The translations under genes were made by a program, and so were the position numbers. From NCBI GenBank assembly GCA_964346355.1, contig CAYFUH010000010.1, positions 1-48,794 on the forward strand: DNA of 48,794 nucleotides, given 5' to 3'. Numbering within the stretch: position 1 is the first letter of the stretch; each line of letters starts with the position of its first letter. Positions 34,511-42,696 of the stretch are shown here, piece by piece. Below the pieces are notes generated by a model that was given only the letters and a program-made list of their open reading frames with translations, was not told where the DNA came from and ran no database searches. The stretch comes from UBA6115 sp964346355 (lineage in GTDB: Bacteria; Bacillota; Clostridia; Christensenellales; Aristaeellaceae).

Positions 34511-36054
34511 GTGTCTTCCTTTCCGTCTGTCTTGGGCTTGCGCTGGCTCAGGTCAATCTCATGCCAGGCGCGGCCGTCCTCCATAAGCAGCCTGTCCGCG
34601 CGCGCAGGCCCGCGGGAGCCGGGCTCATAGTTGGGGTAGCTGTCCGCTTCAGGTGTGCACATCCGCTCCACGCTCTCCACAAATTTCCAGGATTGCTCCA
34701 GTTCGTCCCAGCGGGTAAACAGCGAGGAGTTGGCGCGGAAAGCTTCCAGAATCAGCTGCTCATAGGCTTCGGGCACGTTGCCCTCAAAGCGGCTGCTTTG
34801 CGCGTAGTTCAATTCCACCTGGTCCACAACAAACTCATTGCCGGGGCGCTTGGCGTTGATCTGGAAGTACATGCCTTCATTTGGCTGCACAGAGATCACC
34901 AGCAAATTGGGCGGCTGGGTCTTGAACTCCTCATAATAATTGATGCCTGGCAAGCGTTTAAACTCAATCACGATCTGTGTGCGCCGCCGGTCCAAGCGCT
35001 TGCCGGCGCGGATGTAAATGGGCACTCCGCCAAAGCGGAAATTGTCCACGCTGACCCGCAGCGCGATATAGGTGGGGGTGATGGAGTGCGGGTCCACCTT
35101 CTCCTCCTCCCGGTAGGCGGGTACAGGCTTGCCCTTGATCTGGCCCGCGCCGTATTGCCCCAGGGCAATGCCGTCACAGGCACCCCTGGGCTCATACCGC
35201 CGCAGCGCGCGCAGGGCCTTGACCTTCTCATCCCGGATGGACTCGGGCATCAAATCTGCCGGCGGCTCCATGGTGATGAGGGCCAGCATCTGCAGCAGAT
35301 GGTTTTGCAGCATGTCTTTTAAAATGCCCGCCTGCTCATAATAGGCGCCCCTGCCTTCAACGCCCAGGTCTTCCGCGGCGGTAATCTGGATGTTGTCGAT
35401 ATAGTGGTGGTTCCACAAAGGTTCAAACAAGGTGTTGCCAAAGCGCAGGGCTAAGATGTTGCGGATCATCTCCTTGCCCAGGTAATGGTCTATGCGGTAG
35501 ACCTGCCGCTCCAGCAGCGCGGTTGAGAGGGTGGCGTTGAGCACCCGTGCGCTCTCAAGGTCCGATCCGAAGGGTTTTTCAATCATCACCCTGTGGTTGA
35601 TGTCACCCCGCAAAATCAGGTGGTGTTCACTTAAATGGCTCACAATGGGGCTGAAATGCTCCGGCCCAACCGCCAGGAAAAAGAGGCGGATGGCAGGCTT
35701 GCTGAAGTCCTGCTCAATGCCCTCCAGCCGCTCCTTGAAGCCTTTGTAGCTGGCCGGCTCGCTGATAAACTCCATCTGGTGGTATTGCAGCTTGTCCAAA
35801 AAGCGCGCCAGGTGTTCTTCAATCACCTGGGTACGGGAGTGCTCCATAATAGAGTCCCGTGCCTGGTTGCGGTACTCCTCTTCGCCCAGGTCTCGCCGGC
35901 CAATGGCCAGGAAGCTGGATTCCTCCGGCAACTGCCCCTCGGCTACCAGGTGGTATAAGGCCGGCAACAGCTTGCGGTGGGTTAAGTCCCCGGTGCCGCC
36001 AAAGATCATAAAAGTCAGCGCGTGGCTGTTATGGTTGTTTCCGTTCGTCTTCAT
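34507..36054 (-). CDS. zwf: Glucose-6-phosphate dehydrogenase
   Basis: The 515-residue enzyme oxidises glucose 6-phosphate to 6-phosphogluconolactone with NADP. The Rossmann motif GGTGDLTHRK is at residues 19-28, and the active-site peptide RIDHYLGKEM is near 190-200. GACDGIALGQ, a later YIRAGKRLDRRR and NPxLL-like elements are also present. I chose ATG 36054, with AGGAG five bases upstream, over a GTG at 36060 that overlaps that site. It lies 36 bases after the GH65 stop and is coupled to the cyclase gene. The first step of the oxidative pentose phosphate pathway supplies NADPH; no gnd or pgl is in the window. Confidence 0.96.
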   Translation of the reverse strand: MKTNGNNHNSHALTFMIFGGTGDLTHRKLLPALYHLVAEGQLPEESSFLAIGRRDLGEEEYRNQARDSIMEHSRTQVIEEHLARFLDKLQYHQMEFISEPASYKGFKERLEGIEQDFSKPAIRLFFLAVGPEHFSPIVSHLSEHHLILRGDINHRVMIEKPFGSDLESARVLNATLSTALLERQVYRIDHYLGKEMIRNILALRFGNTLFEPLWNHHYIDNIQITAAEDLGVEGRGAYYEQAGILKDMLQNHLLQMLALITMEPPADLMPESIRDEKVKALRALRRYEPRGACDGIALGQYGAGQIKGKPVPAYREEEKVDPHSITPTYIALRVSVDNFRFGGVPIYIRAGKRLDRRRTQIVIEFKRLPGINYYEEFKTQPPNLLVISVQPNEGMYFQINAKRPGNEFVVDQVELNYAQSSRFEGNVPEAYEQLILEAFRANSSLFTRWDELEQSWKFVESVERMCTPEADSYPNYEPGSRGPARADRLLMEDGRAWHEIDLSQRKPKTDGKEDT

Positions 36055-36090
36055 GTTCACTCCTGATTGCGTGTGGTATACAGCAATACC

Positions 36091-38355
36091 TTACCCGTTC
36101 AGGGGAACAATTAATTTGTCCCGGAGTGCATAGCGTGTCCCAAACACCGTAATATCAAGGCCTGCGCCTTCTATCACCTCAAATCGCGCGGCGGTTTGGT
36201 CAACCGTCACCTTCATCAGGCTGCCCTGGTAGGTAAGGGTGAAGGCATAGCCCGCAAGTTCCCTGGGCAAACAGGGCCGGAAGACCAGGCCTTCGTGATG
36301 CAACCGCAGGCCGCCAAAGCCAAACACAATGCCCATCCAGCAGCCGCCCATGTTGGCGGCGTGGATGCCGTCCGCTGTATTGCCGTGAGTGTCCTCCAAA
36401 TCCAGCACCGCGCTTGCGCGGTAGTAGGAGAAGGCCTTCTCCACCTGCCCGGTCCGCGCCGCCATCATGGAGAACATGCACTCCGACAGGGAGGAGTCGT
36501 GCGTGGTGATCTGTTCATAGTAATCATAGGTTTTACGTATGACGTCCTCACGTTCACCCTCTTCATACAAAAAGTGCGCCAGCACCGTGTCCGCCTGCTT
36601 GCAGACCTGGTGGCGGTACAGGTACAGGGGGTGGTAGTGCAAAAGCAATGGAAAGTTCTCCTCCGGGATGCTGTTTAGATCCATCCTGGCTTTCTTTAAA
36701 AAGGCGTCATCCTGCGCGCTGATGCCCAGGGCTTCGTCAAAGGGCAGGTACATGGATGCAGCTGCTTTTTGGAAGGCATCCAACTCGGCTTGCGTCAGCC
36801 CGGTTTTGCGATGGACATCCTCCAGCCTGCCGGCTTTCTTCAAATCCGCGCACAAGTGCACCAGCCCGTATAAGTGGTCCTGTGCGGAGCGGTTGGTGTA
36901 GTAGTTGTTGTTTACTACACAGCTGTACTCGTCCGGTCCTGTCACGCTGTCGATGCGAAACTGGCCCTCATAATAATGTCCCGCGTCCATCCACAGCCGC
37001 GCGGTTTCGATCAGGATTTCTGCGCCGGTATCCACCATAAAGTCCACATCACCCGTTGCCTGGTAGTAGGTTAAAAAGGCACGGGCGACAGCCCCGTTGA
37101 TGTGGTACTGCGCAGAGCCGGAGGGGAAATAGGCGGAGCACTCGCTGCCGGTTATCGTACGCCAGGCGTACAGCGCGCCTCTTTGGTGGCCCATCTCCCG
37201 GGCGTGCTGCTTCGCATCCGGCAGCATCGCGGCGCGGCTTTTCAATAACTGCAGCGCGATGGGCGGATTGGTCAACAAAAAGAAGGGGAACATATAGATC
37301 TCCGTGTCCCAGAAATAATGGCCTTCATAGCCTTCGCCAGACAAGCCCTTGGAGGCGATGTTGCCAATGCCGTCCCGCCCGGCTGAAGCCAGCAGCGTAT
37401 ACATGGACCAGGTGAGGGAGGCGTTTAATCCCTCATCCCCGGTGACGCTGGCGCCGGCATGATGCCAGAACTGATCCAGGTAGGCCTGCTGCTTTTGTGC
37501 CCAGCCAGCAAAATCTGTTGCACAAGCCTGCTCAAGCAGCGCCAACGCCTCCTCTTTTGGCTCCTCAAAACGCCGCGCGTCTGTGAACACGCAGTATTTG
37601 GTCAGGGTGAGCGGTTCATTCACCTCAACTGTCCCAAAAAAGTCAGCCTCATTGACCTCGCCCGCCGTTTTGTATTCAACCCGCATCTGCGGCACACTGC
37701 GGTGGGTGACGGCGCTTGCCATCATCAAATCCGACTGTGTCGTTTTCGCGGTCATCAGCAGGACGCCGTCTTTGATGACGGCTTCCTGCACATCAATCAT
37801 CTTTTTGCCAACGGACGCCTTGCGCGGGTCATGCAGGTCAAAATCCTGCACGACATCCCCGTGTTGGGATGATGTGATTTGAAGGGAACCGGACCAGTTG
37901 AGCGGTGTTATCTGAACACTCATGACGATCAGCTGCTGCATATCGAAGGAAGCCAGCCTGCTAAATAGCAGCTGGGTCTGTTTGCCCGTGGGGGAGGTCC
38001 AGGTCAAGTCGCGGGTATAGACGCCGCGCCGCATGTTCAGTTCCTGCTCAAAATGGTCCAAGGTGCCCTCAAAACAGCTGAAGCGCTCCCCATCAAGCAG
38101 GATGTCAATGCCCTGTGTGTCGATGATGTTGACAATGCTCTGCTGCGTCTGCGCAAAGCCATACAGCTTTTCCTCGTAATGAATGGGCGCGCTGTCATAA
38201 AAGCCGTTGATATAGGTGCCGCGCACGGAACGCACGCCCTCCGGCACGCCTTCTTCAAAGCTGGCGCGCATGCCCAGGTATCCGTTGGCGATATGAAACA
38301 AGGTCTCCCGCCGGGCCAGTTCCTTTTGATCAAAGCCTGAAAAACGGATCCGCAT
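36091..38355 (-). CDS. GH65 disaccharide phosphorylase (maltose/kojibiose/trehalose-type)
   Basis: The 754-residue protein is a GH65 enzyme: N-terminal beta-sandwich (about 1-260), helical linker, (alpha/alpha)6 barrel with SGEGYEGHYFWDTEIY near 339-354, and general acid E476 in VTGPDEYS, plus a C-terminal jelly roll. Family members split an alpha-glucosyl disaccharide with phosphate to give beta-glucose 1-phosphate. No signal peptide is present. Specificity cannot be assigned, though maltose or kojibiose phosphorylase is likely. I chose ATG 38355, with GAGAGGAAG upstream, over one at 38424. No beta-phosphoglucomutase, which would convert the product to glucose 6-phosphate for the next gene (zwf), is seen here. 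Confidence 0.92.
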   Translation of the reverse strand: MRIRFSGFDQKELARRETLFHIANGYLGMRASFEEGVPEGVRSVRGTYINGFYDSAPIHYEEKLYGFAQTQQSIVNIIDTQGIDILLDGERFSCFEGTLDHFEQELNMRRGVYTRDLTWTSPTGKQTQLLFSRLASFDMQQLIVMSVQITPLNWSGSLQITSSQHGDVVQDFDLHDPRKASVGKKMIDVQEAVIKDGVLLMTAKTTQSDLMMASAVTHRSVPQMRVEYKTAGEVNEADFFGTVEVNEPLTLTKYCVFTDARRFEEPKEEALALLEQACATDFAGWAQKQQAYLDQFWHHAGASVTGDEGLNASLTWSMYTLLASAGRDGIGNIASKGLSGEGYEGHYFWDTEIYMFPFFLLTNPPIALQLLKSRAAMLPDAKQHAREMGHQRGALYAWRTITGSECSAYFPSGSAQYHINGAVARAFLTYYQATGDVDFMVDTGAEILIETARLWMDAGHYYEGQFRIDSVTGPDEYSCVVNNNYYTNRSAQDHLYGLVHLCADLKKAGRLEDVHRKTGLTQAELDAFQKAAASMYLPFDEALGISAQDDAFLKKARMDLNSIPEENFPLLLHYHPLYLYRHQVCKQADTVLAHFLYEEGEREDVIRKTYDYYEQITTHDSSLSECMFSMMAARTGQVEKAFSYYRASAVLDLEDTHGNTADGIHAANMGGCWMGIVFGFGGLRLHHEGLVFRPCLPRELAGYAFTLTYQGSLMKVTVDQTAARFEVIEGAGLDITVFGTRYALRDKLIVPLNG

Positions 38356-38408
38356 ATCTGCTTCCTCTCTTGTTTTTATTGATTGTCTAAACCCAAGTAT
38401 AGCAGAAA

Positions 38409-38429
38409 CCCGGATGCGGCGCATCCGGG
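38409..38429 (-). terminator. Intrinsic terminator after the SH3-repeat gene
   Basis: CCCGGATGC and GCATCCGGG form a 9-bp stem with a 3-base loop, followed on the minus strand by TTTCTGCTATACTT. It lies 20 bases after the stop of the upstream gene. Confidence 0.75.
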
Positions 38430-38448
38430 CTTCTGGTGTCCTGATGGT

Positions 38449-40815
38449 TTATGGAATGGAGATATTGGATCGTCTGACAAAGCCTCGGACGGGCTGGCCG
38501 TTGAAGGTTGTCTCAATATAGGCCCACCTGTCATCCAGGTACGCAAGTAAGGTCACGCTGGTGCCCGCTTTTAACTCGAAGATCTTTTGCGGCTGGATGA
38601 TGGGGTCATCATTCACCGGGGCGTTCTTTGTGATGGTGGCTGTCTGGCTGCCAAAGTAGATCTCCGGGACACTTAAATCGCCGGGCAGCGCGGATTTGGC
38701 GATGTAGCCAATGCGGTAGAGGTTGTTGGAGAGGCCGTAGCCAATCAAGGCCCAATCGCCCTGCGTGCCCCACACCCGGAGGCGGCCGCCGCTGACAGCT
38801 GCCCTGCCGTTGGAGGCGCGGTAGTACTCTGTGCCCGGGCCGGAGTAAACATCCTGTGAACTGCCCCTGAAGGAGAAGGTTTGGTAATTGGGCAGCATCT
38901 GCGCTTCGGTAATGGTGGCAGGGTCACGGAAGACGAAGACAACCTCTTTGGGGCTGGCTACACCCGCGCTAGACACCGTGACGGTGACAGTGGAGGAGCC
39001 GGAGAGCACATAGCCGCTGGGCGCCTTGCTTTTGTCCGCGGTGATTTTCTGGGGCGCGGCGGAGGACACGCTCACTGTGGTGGAGTGCAGGATGGCGCCA
39101 TCCTGGTCCTTGTAGACCACCGGCACATTCACGGTGACAGGCGGGGCAGGGGGCGCGTAGGTAAACACCACCTGGGCGGGGTTGGCCACACCGGCGCTGC
39201 TCACGTTCACCTGCACATTCCGCGCGCTTTGCAGCACATAGCCGCTGGGCGCCCTGCCGTCATTGGCGGTCACAGTCGAGGTGCCCTGAGAGAAGGTGAG
39301 GGTGTGCCGGAAGAATTCCTTGTTGGCGTTGTCCTGGTAGATGACCGTCACATTGGCACTAACAGGCCTGGCATACAGGAAGACCACACGGTCCTGTGAC
39401 AGCATGCCGTTTTGGTATACCGTCACGTTGACGGTCCTGGCATTTTGCAGGGTATATCCGCTGCCCACCCTGCCGTCATTGGCCGTGATGGGGTGGGTGC
39501 CCTGGCCCAGGGCGCGCGTCTCGGTATGCAGGGTATTGCCGTCGGTGTCGCGGTACTCAATGGTCAACTGCGCGCTCACAGGCATCGCGTAGGTGAAGAT
39601 CACCTGGTTTTGGGAGACAGTCCCGTTGGCGTACACGGTTACCTGTACGCTGCGGTTGCCCTGCAACTGGTAGCCGCTGGGCGCGCGGCTGTCATCCGCG
39701 GTGATGGTATGGGTACCCGGTGCAAACTGCCTGGTCTCATTAAAGAGGGGATTATTGGCTGCGTCGCGGTAGAGGACCTGGATGCTGGCCTTGATGGCGG
39801 CGCGGTAGGTAAAGATAACCGTGCTGGGGAAGGTCACGCCCTGGCTGGACGCGTACACCACGATGCTGCGGGCGGAGGTCAGCTCCATCCCGGCAGGTAC
39901 CATGTTGTCATCCGCTGTCACGGTGGTATAGCCTGACTGGACGGCAGCCTGGGTGGTGCGAAGCACATTGCCCGCTTCATCCCGGTAGCTGACCGGCACA
40001 TAGAACTGGCTGGGGGTGGGCGTCACAGACTGCAGCCGGCTGACGATAAAGTTGGCCTCACGGGGCGCGGTGGTGCGGTCGCTGTTGACAACCACCACCA
40101 GGTCGCTGGCGCCGGACACATAATAGCCCTGCGGCAGCTTGCTGGCGTCTGCCTTGACAAGCTGGGTGCCCACGCCCAGCAGCCGGTACTCACTGGCGAT
40201 GACCTGGTTGTAGATGTCCTTGTAGTAAACGGGGAAATACACCTGCTGCGCGGGCGTCTGGGTGGGGGTGGGCTGGGCATAGGCCAGCTCATAGCTGAAG
40301 ATGACGCCGTTTGGTACAGCACGGCCGGTGTTGTCCACCTGCACATAGATGCTGCGCGTGCTGACGAGCCGGTATCCGGGCACCTGGCTGTCATCCGCCG
40401 TGATGATGTTCTGGCCGGGGGAGACGCGTACATTGACTGTCTTTAGGGTCTGCCCCTGGGTGGTCATGTAGTGCACAGGCACACTAAACTGCGCGCCAAT
40501 GGGGATGGGGTTGGGATAGGCGTAGAAATACACCAGCTTGTTGCTGACATAGGCAAAGCGCTCATCCGGCAGGATGATTTCATACCAGCCGGATTCCACC
40601 TGCCCTGTGGTCTTGAACACTTCACCGGATTTGCCTCTGCCGATGATGGGATAGTCCGTGCTGCCGCCGCTGCGCAGGTTGACGCTGCCGCTGCCAAGGA
40701 TGGTCACCTCGCCAACGATCATCATGCCGTCAGCGCGCGCGGGAACACTCGCGATGCCAAGCAGCATCATCAGCGCCAGCATCAGGGAGAAAATTTTTCG
40801 CCTGGGATTTTTCAT
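38449..40815 (-). CDS. Secreted protein with N-terminal SH3, seven MucBP-like repeats and C-terminal SH3-like domains
   Basis: The 788-residue protein has a signal peptide (about 1-29, ending ARA-DG), a bacterial SH3 domain (about 37-95), then seven repeats of about 70-75 residues. Each starts with a Y-x-D-x-x-G/N-type strand, has an I/VTAD/ND centre, often PSGY, and ends in a VxFxY strand. The pattern resembles MucBP-type adhesin repeats. Two PTPTQTPA-type linkers flank repeat 2. The C-terminus (about 635-788) has two further SH3-like segments. No LPxTG sortase motif is seen. SH3 domains suggest cell-wall binding, the repeats adhesion or a stalk. RBS and ATG are clear at 40815. The gene is monocistronic by its terminator. 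Confidence 0.85.
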   Translation of the reverse strand: MKNPRRKIFSLMLALMMLLGIASVPARADGMMIVGEVTILGSGSVNLRSGGSTDYPIIGRGKSGEVFKTTGQVESGWYEIILPDERFAYVSNKLVYFYAYPNPIPIGAQFSVPVHYMTTQGQTLKTVNVRVSPGQNIITADDSQVPGYRLVSTRSIYVQVDNTGRAVPNGVIFSYELAYAQPTPTQTPAQQVYFPVYYKDIYNQVIASEYRLLGVGTQLVKADASKLPQGYYVSGASDLVVVVNSDRTTAPREANFIVSRLQSVTPTPSQFYVPVSYRDEAGNVLRTTQAAVQSGYTTVTADDNMVPAGMELTSARSIVVYASSQGVTFPSTVIFTYRAAIKASIQVLYRDAANNPLFNETRQFAPGTHTITADDSRAPSGYQLQGNRSVQVTVYANGTVSQNQVIFTYAMPVSAQLTIEYRDTDGNTLHTETRALGQGTHPITANDGRVGSGYTLQNARTVNVTVYQNGMLSQDRVVFLYARPVSANVTVIYQDNANKEFFRHTLTFSQGTSTVTANDGRAPSGYVLQSARNVQVNVSSAGVANPAQVVFTYAPPAPPVTVNVPVVYKDQDGAILHSTTVSVSSAAPQKITADKSKAPSGYVLSGSSTVTVTVSSAGVASPKEVVFVFRDPATITEAQMLPNYQTFSFRGSSQDVYSGPGTEYYRASNGRAAVSGGRLRVWGTQGDWALIGYGLSNNLYRIGYIAKSALPGDLSVPEIYFGSQTATITKNAPVNDDPIIQPQKIFELKAGTSVTLLAYLDDRWAYIETTFNGQPVRGFVRRSNISIP

Positions 40816-40925
40816 GTTTTACACCTCTTCTATCATGGTCATTCAGAAAGGGCCATACATTATTTAGTATACCTGGACTGACTTGTATTAAACGATGTGC
40901 TATGATGCACTCTGGGGGGAGAAAG

Positions 40926-41540
40926 ATGGCAGAGCGGAAGAATTACAACACACAAATGGAGCAGATCATCGCCCAGGTGGCGCAAAGCGGCAGGAAGGCA
41001 TCGCTTCTGTTGCATGTCTGCTGCGCGCCTTGTTCCAGCGCGGTGCTGGAGCGCCTGGCGGATGTGTTTGACATCACCCTCTTCTTTGACAATCCAAACC
41101 TGGATACAGCCGCTGAGCATGAGCAGCGCGCGCTGGAAACTGCCCGCCTGGTCCAGGAGATGGGCCTGTTAGCCCGCGTCATCATTTCGCCTTATAATCC
41201 GGATTCCTACCTGCATGCCGTAAAAGGGCTTGAGCGGGAGCCCGAGGGCGGCGCGCGGTGTGCAGCCTGCTTCAAGCTGCGGCTGACAAACAGCGCGTAC
41301 AAGGCGAAGGAATTGGGCTGTGACTGGTTTACCACCACCTTGACCATCAGCCCGCGCAAGGACGCAGCCTTGCTCAATGACCTGGGTTTAGGGATTGGTG
41401 AACGCGTCGCTGTGCCCTTTTTACCCAGTGACTTTAAAAAGCGGGGCGGCTATCAGCGTTCCATCGCGCTGAGCCGGGCGTTTGAATTGTACCGGCAGGA
41501 TTACTGCGGCTGCGTGTTTTCCAAACGCCACAAGGAGTAA
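40926..41540 (+). CDS. queH: Epoxyqueuosine reductase QueH
   Basis: The 204-residue protein is QueH (DUF208), the non-cobalamin enzyme that reduces epoxyqueuosine to queuosine in tRNA. The paired cysteines HVCCAPCSS near 33-41, the CAACFKLRL motif near 116-124 and DYCGCVFS near the C-terminus are all present; these bind the iron-sulfur cluster and metal. I chose ATG 40926 for the GGGGGGAG upstream over an ATG at 40902 that overlaps that site. The gene is monocistronic. It is divergent from the SH3-repeat gene; a minus-strand -10-like TATACT is at 40866-40871. Confidence 0.95.
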   Translation: MAERKNYNTQMEQIIAQVAQSGRKASLLLHVCCAPCSSAVLERLADVFDITLFFDNPNLDTAAEHEQRALETARLVQEMGLLARVIISPYNPDSYLHAVKGLEREPEGGARCAACFKLRLTNSAYKAKELGCDWFTTTLTISPRKDAALLNDLGLGIGERVAVPFLPSDFKKRGGYQRSIALSRAFELYRQDYCGCVFSKRHKE

Positions 41541-41576
41541 TCAGGCTTCATCGCTTTTTTGCGCCTTCAGTTATTA

Positions 41577-41597
41577 AACGGGCCAAAGCCCTGTTTT
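41577..41597. terminator. Weak convergent terminator between queH and the DUF2804 gene
   Basis: AACGGGC and GCCC-T-GTT can pair through a one-base bulge around loop CAAA, followed on the plus strand by TTC. It is the only hairpin in the 67-base gap between these convergent genes. Confidence 0.4.
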
Positions 41598-41607
41598 CAT
41601 GCATGGC

Positions 41608-42642
41608 CTACCATCTGTTCTTTACCTTTTCCAGAAACCCAATCAAGTTTTCAATATGAAGGGTCGTGCTGCCATCCAGGATGGCTGTGCCGGTGAAGCG
41701 GCCAAACACCTGGTGCTGGTCAGAGGACAGCAGGACCGCGTTGATGTGCGCAGCCCGGTCCAAGATCGGCTCAAAGCGCAGGTTGAGGCGCTTGTCCCCG
41801 TCCGTCACCTGCCATGGCGCCAGATAATCCAGTTTGCCATTTCTTCGCGGAACTTCAAAAGAAACCTGGCCCAGTTTGGATGCCTTGCCACCATAAAACA
41901 GCATATTTTCCGTGGCATTTGAGGTATCGCCAAATCCATGGCCAATGTTGAGCCCAAAGGCGAGGCCATTGACAATGCCGGAGGCAGAGCCCCAGTACCA
42001 TTCGTTGCTATAGGGCCACACGCCGCGTCCCCAGTCCAATACACCAAAGGCAGTGGCAGGGGAGAAGTAGATGTCCTTTTGCCCAAAGATGACCCTGCCC
42101 TCAGCGGGCAGGCAGTTGATCTTTTGATTGTAGTAAAAATGATGCGGTTTTTTGTGGAAAGGTGTCACAATCACCATGCTGTCCTGGGGCGGGTTCTTCA
42201 GTTCCAAATCAAACAGCAGCTGTGTGCCCTTCTCCTTAAAATCATAGATATGCCCATAAATTTCGCGCTTGCTGCCGCTTGTGACAAAGTTCAGCTCATA
42301 ATTCTTGCCGGCGATGCGGCTGTTTCCGTCCGCAGAGGAAGCAGGCAGGTTGAGCCTGCCCATCGGAAACCAGGTGATGAAGCTTTGGGTGTGCTGGGTT
42401 TTTTGTGCAAAATCCAGCAGGCTGACTGAGCACATGCCCATGTAGCCGTTGTCCGCGATGGTAAAGGCAATGCCGGCATGATCGCTGCACACCAGGTAAT
42501 AATCCCATTCCTTGATCCGGTGCCGCGGTGCTTTAATCCGCTGCCTGTCATAGGATTTCATCAAGGAATAGGCGTAGCCCACTTCGGTCAACCGGCCGTT
42601 GCGGTGGTGCAGCGGCCCTTCATTCAAAATCCTGGTTTGCAT
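41608..42642 (-). CDS. DUF2804 family protein
   Basis: The 344-residue protein matches the DUF2804 family by length and by typical blocks: an N-terminal NEGPLHHRNGRLTEVGYAYS stretch, RIKEWDYYLV near 40-50, and a late VFGRFTGTAILDGSTTLHIE segment. It is rich in aromatic and glycine-tyrosine turns and probably forms a large beta-structure. There is no signal peptide or membrane helix. Family function is unknown; a lipid- or small-molecule-binding fold is sometimes suggested but not shown. The start ATG at 42642 has AAAGGAGGAG upstream. It converges with queH and lies 54 bases downstream of the MocR gene, whose transcript may include it. Confidence 0.85.
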   Translation of the reverse strand: MQTRILNEGPLHHRNGRLTEVGYAYSLMKSYDRQRIKAPRHRIKEWDYYLVCSDHAGIAFTIADNGYMGMCSVSLLDFAQKTQHTQSFITWFPMGRLNLPASSADGNSRIAGKNYELNFVTSGSKREIYGHIYDFKEKGTQLLFDLELKNPPQDSMVIVTPFHKKPHHFYYNQKINCLPAEGRVIFGQKDIYFSPATAFGVLDWGRGVWPYSNEWYWGSASGIVNGLAFGLNIGHGFGDTSNATENMLFYGGKASKLGQVSFEVPRRNGKLDYLAPWQVTDGDKRLNLRFEPILDRAAHINAVLLSSDQHQVFGRFTGTAILDGSTTLHIENLIGFLEKVKNRW

Positions 42643-42696
42643 ACACTCCTCCTTTTATGCGTTTGAAACTGCTGGTATTATACCATGTAACGCTAT

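Noticed and set aside
38449..40815. Repeats in the SH3 protein as a DNA repeat element or CRISPR-like array
   Set aside because: They are diverged protein repeats within one open frame, about 210-225 bases each, with no constant DNA unit.
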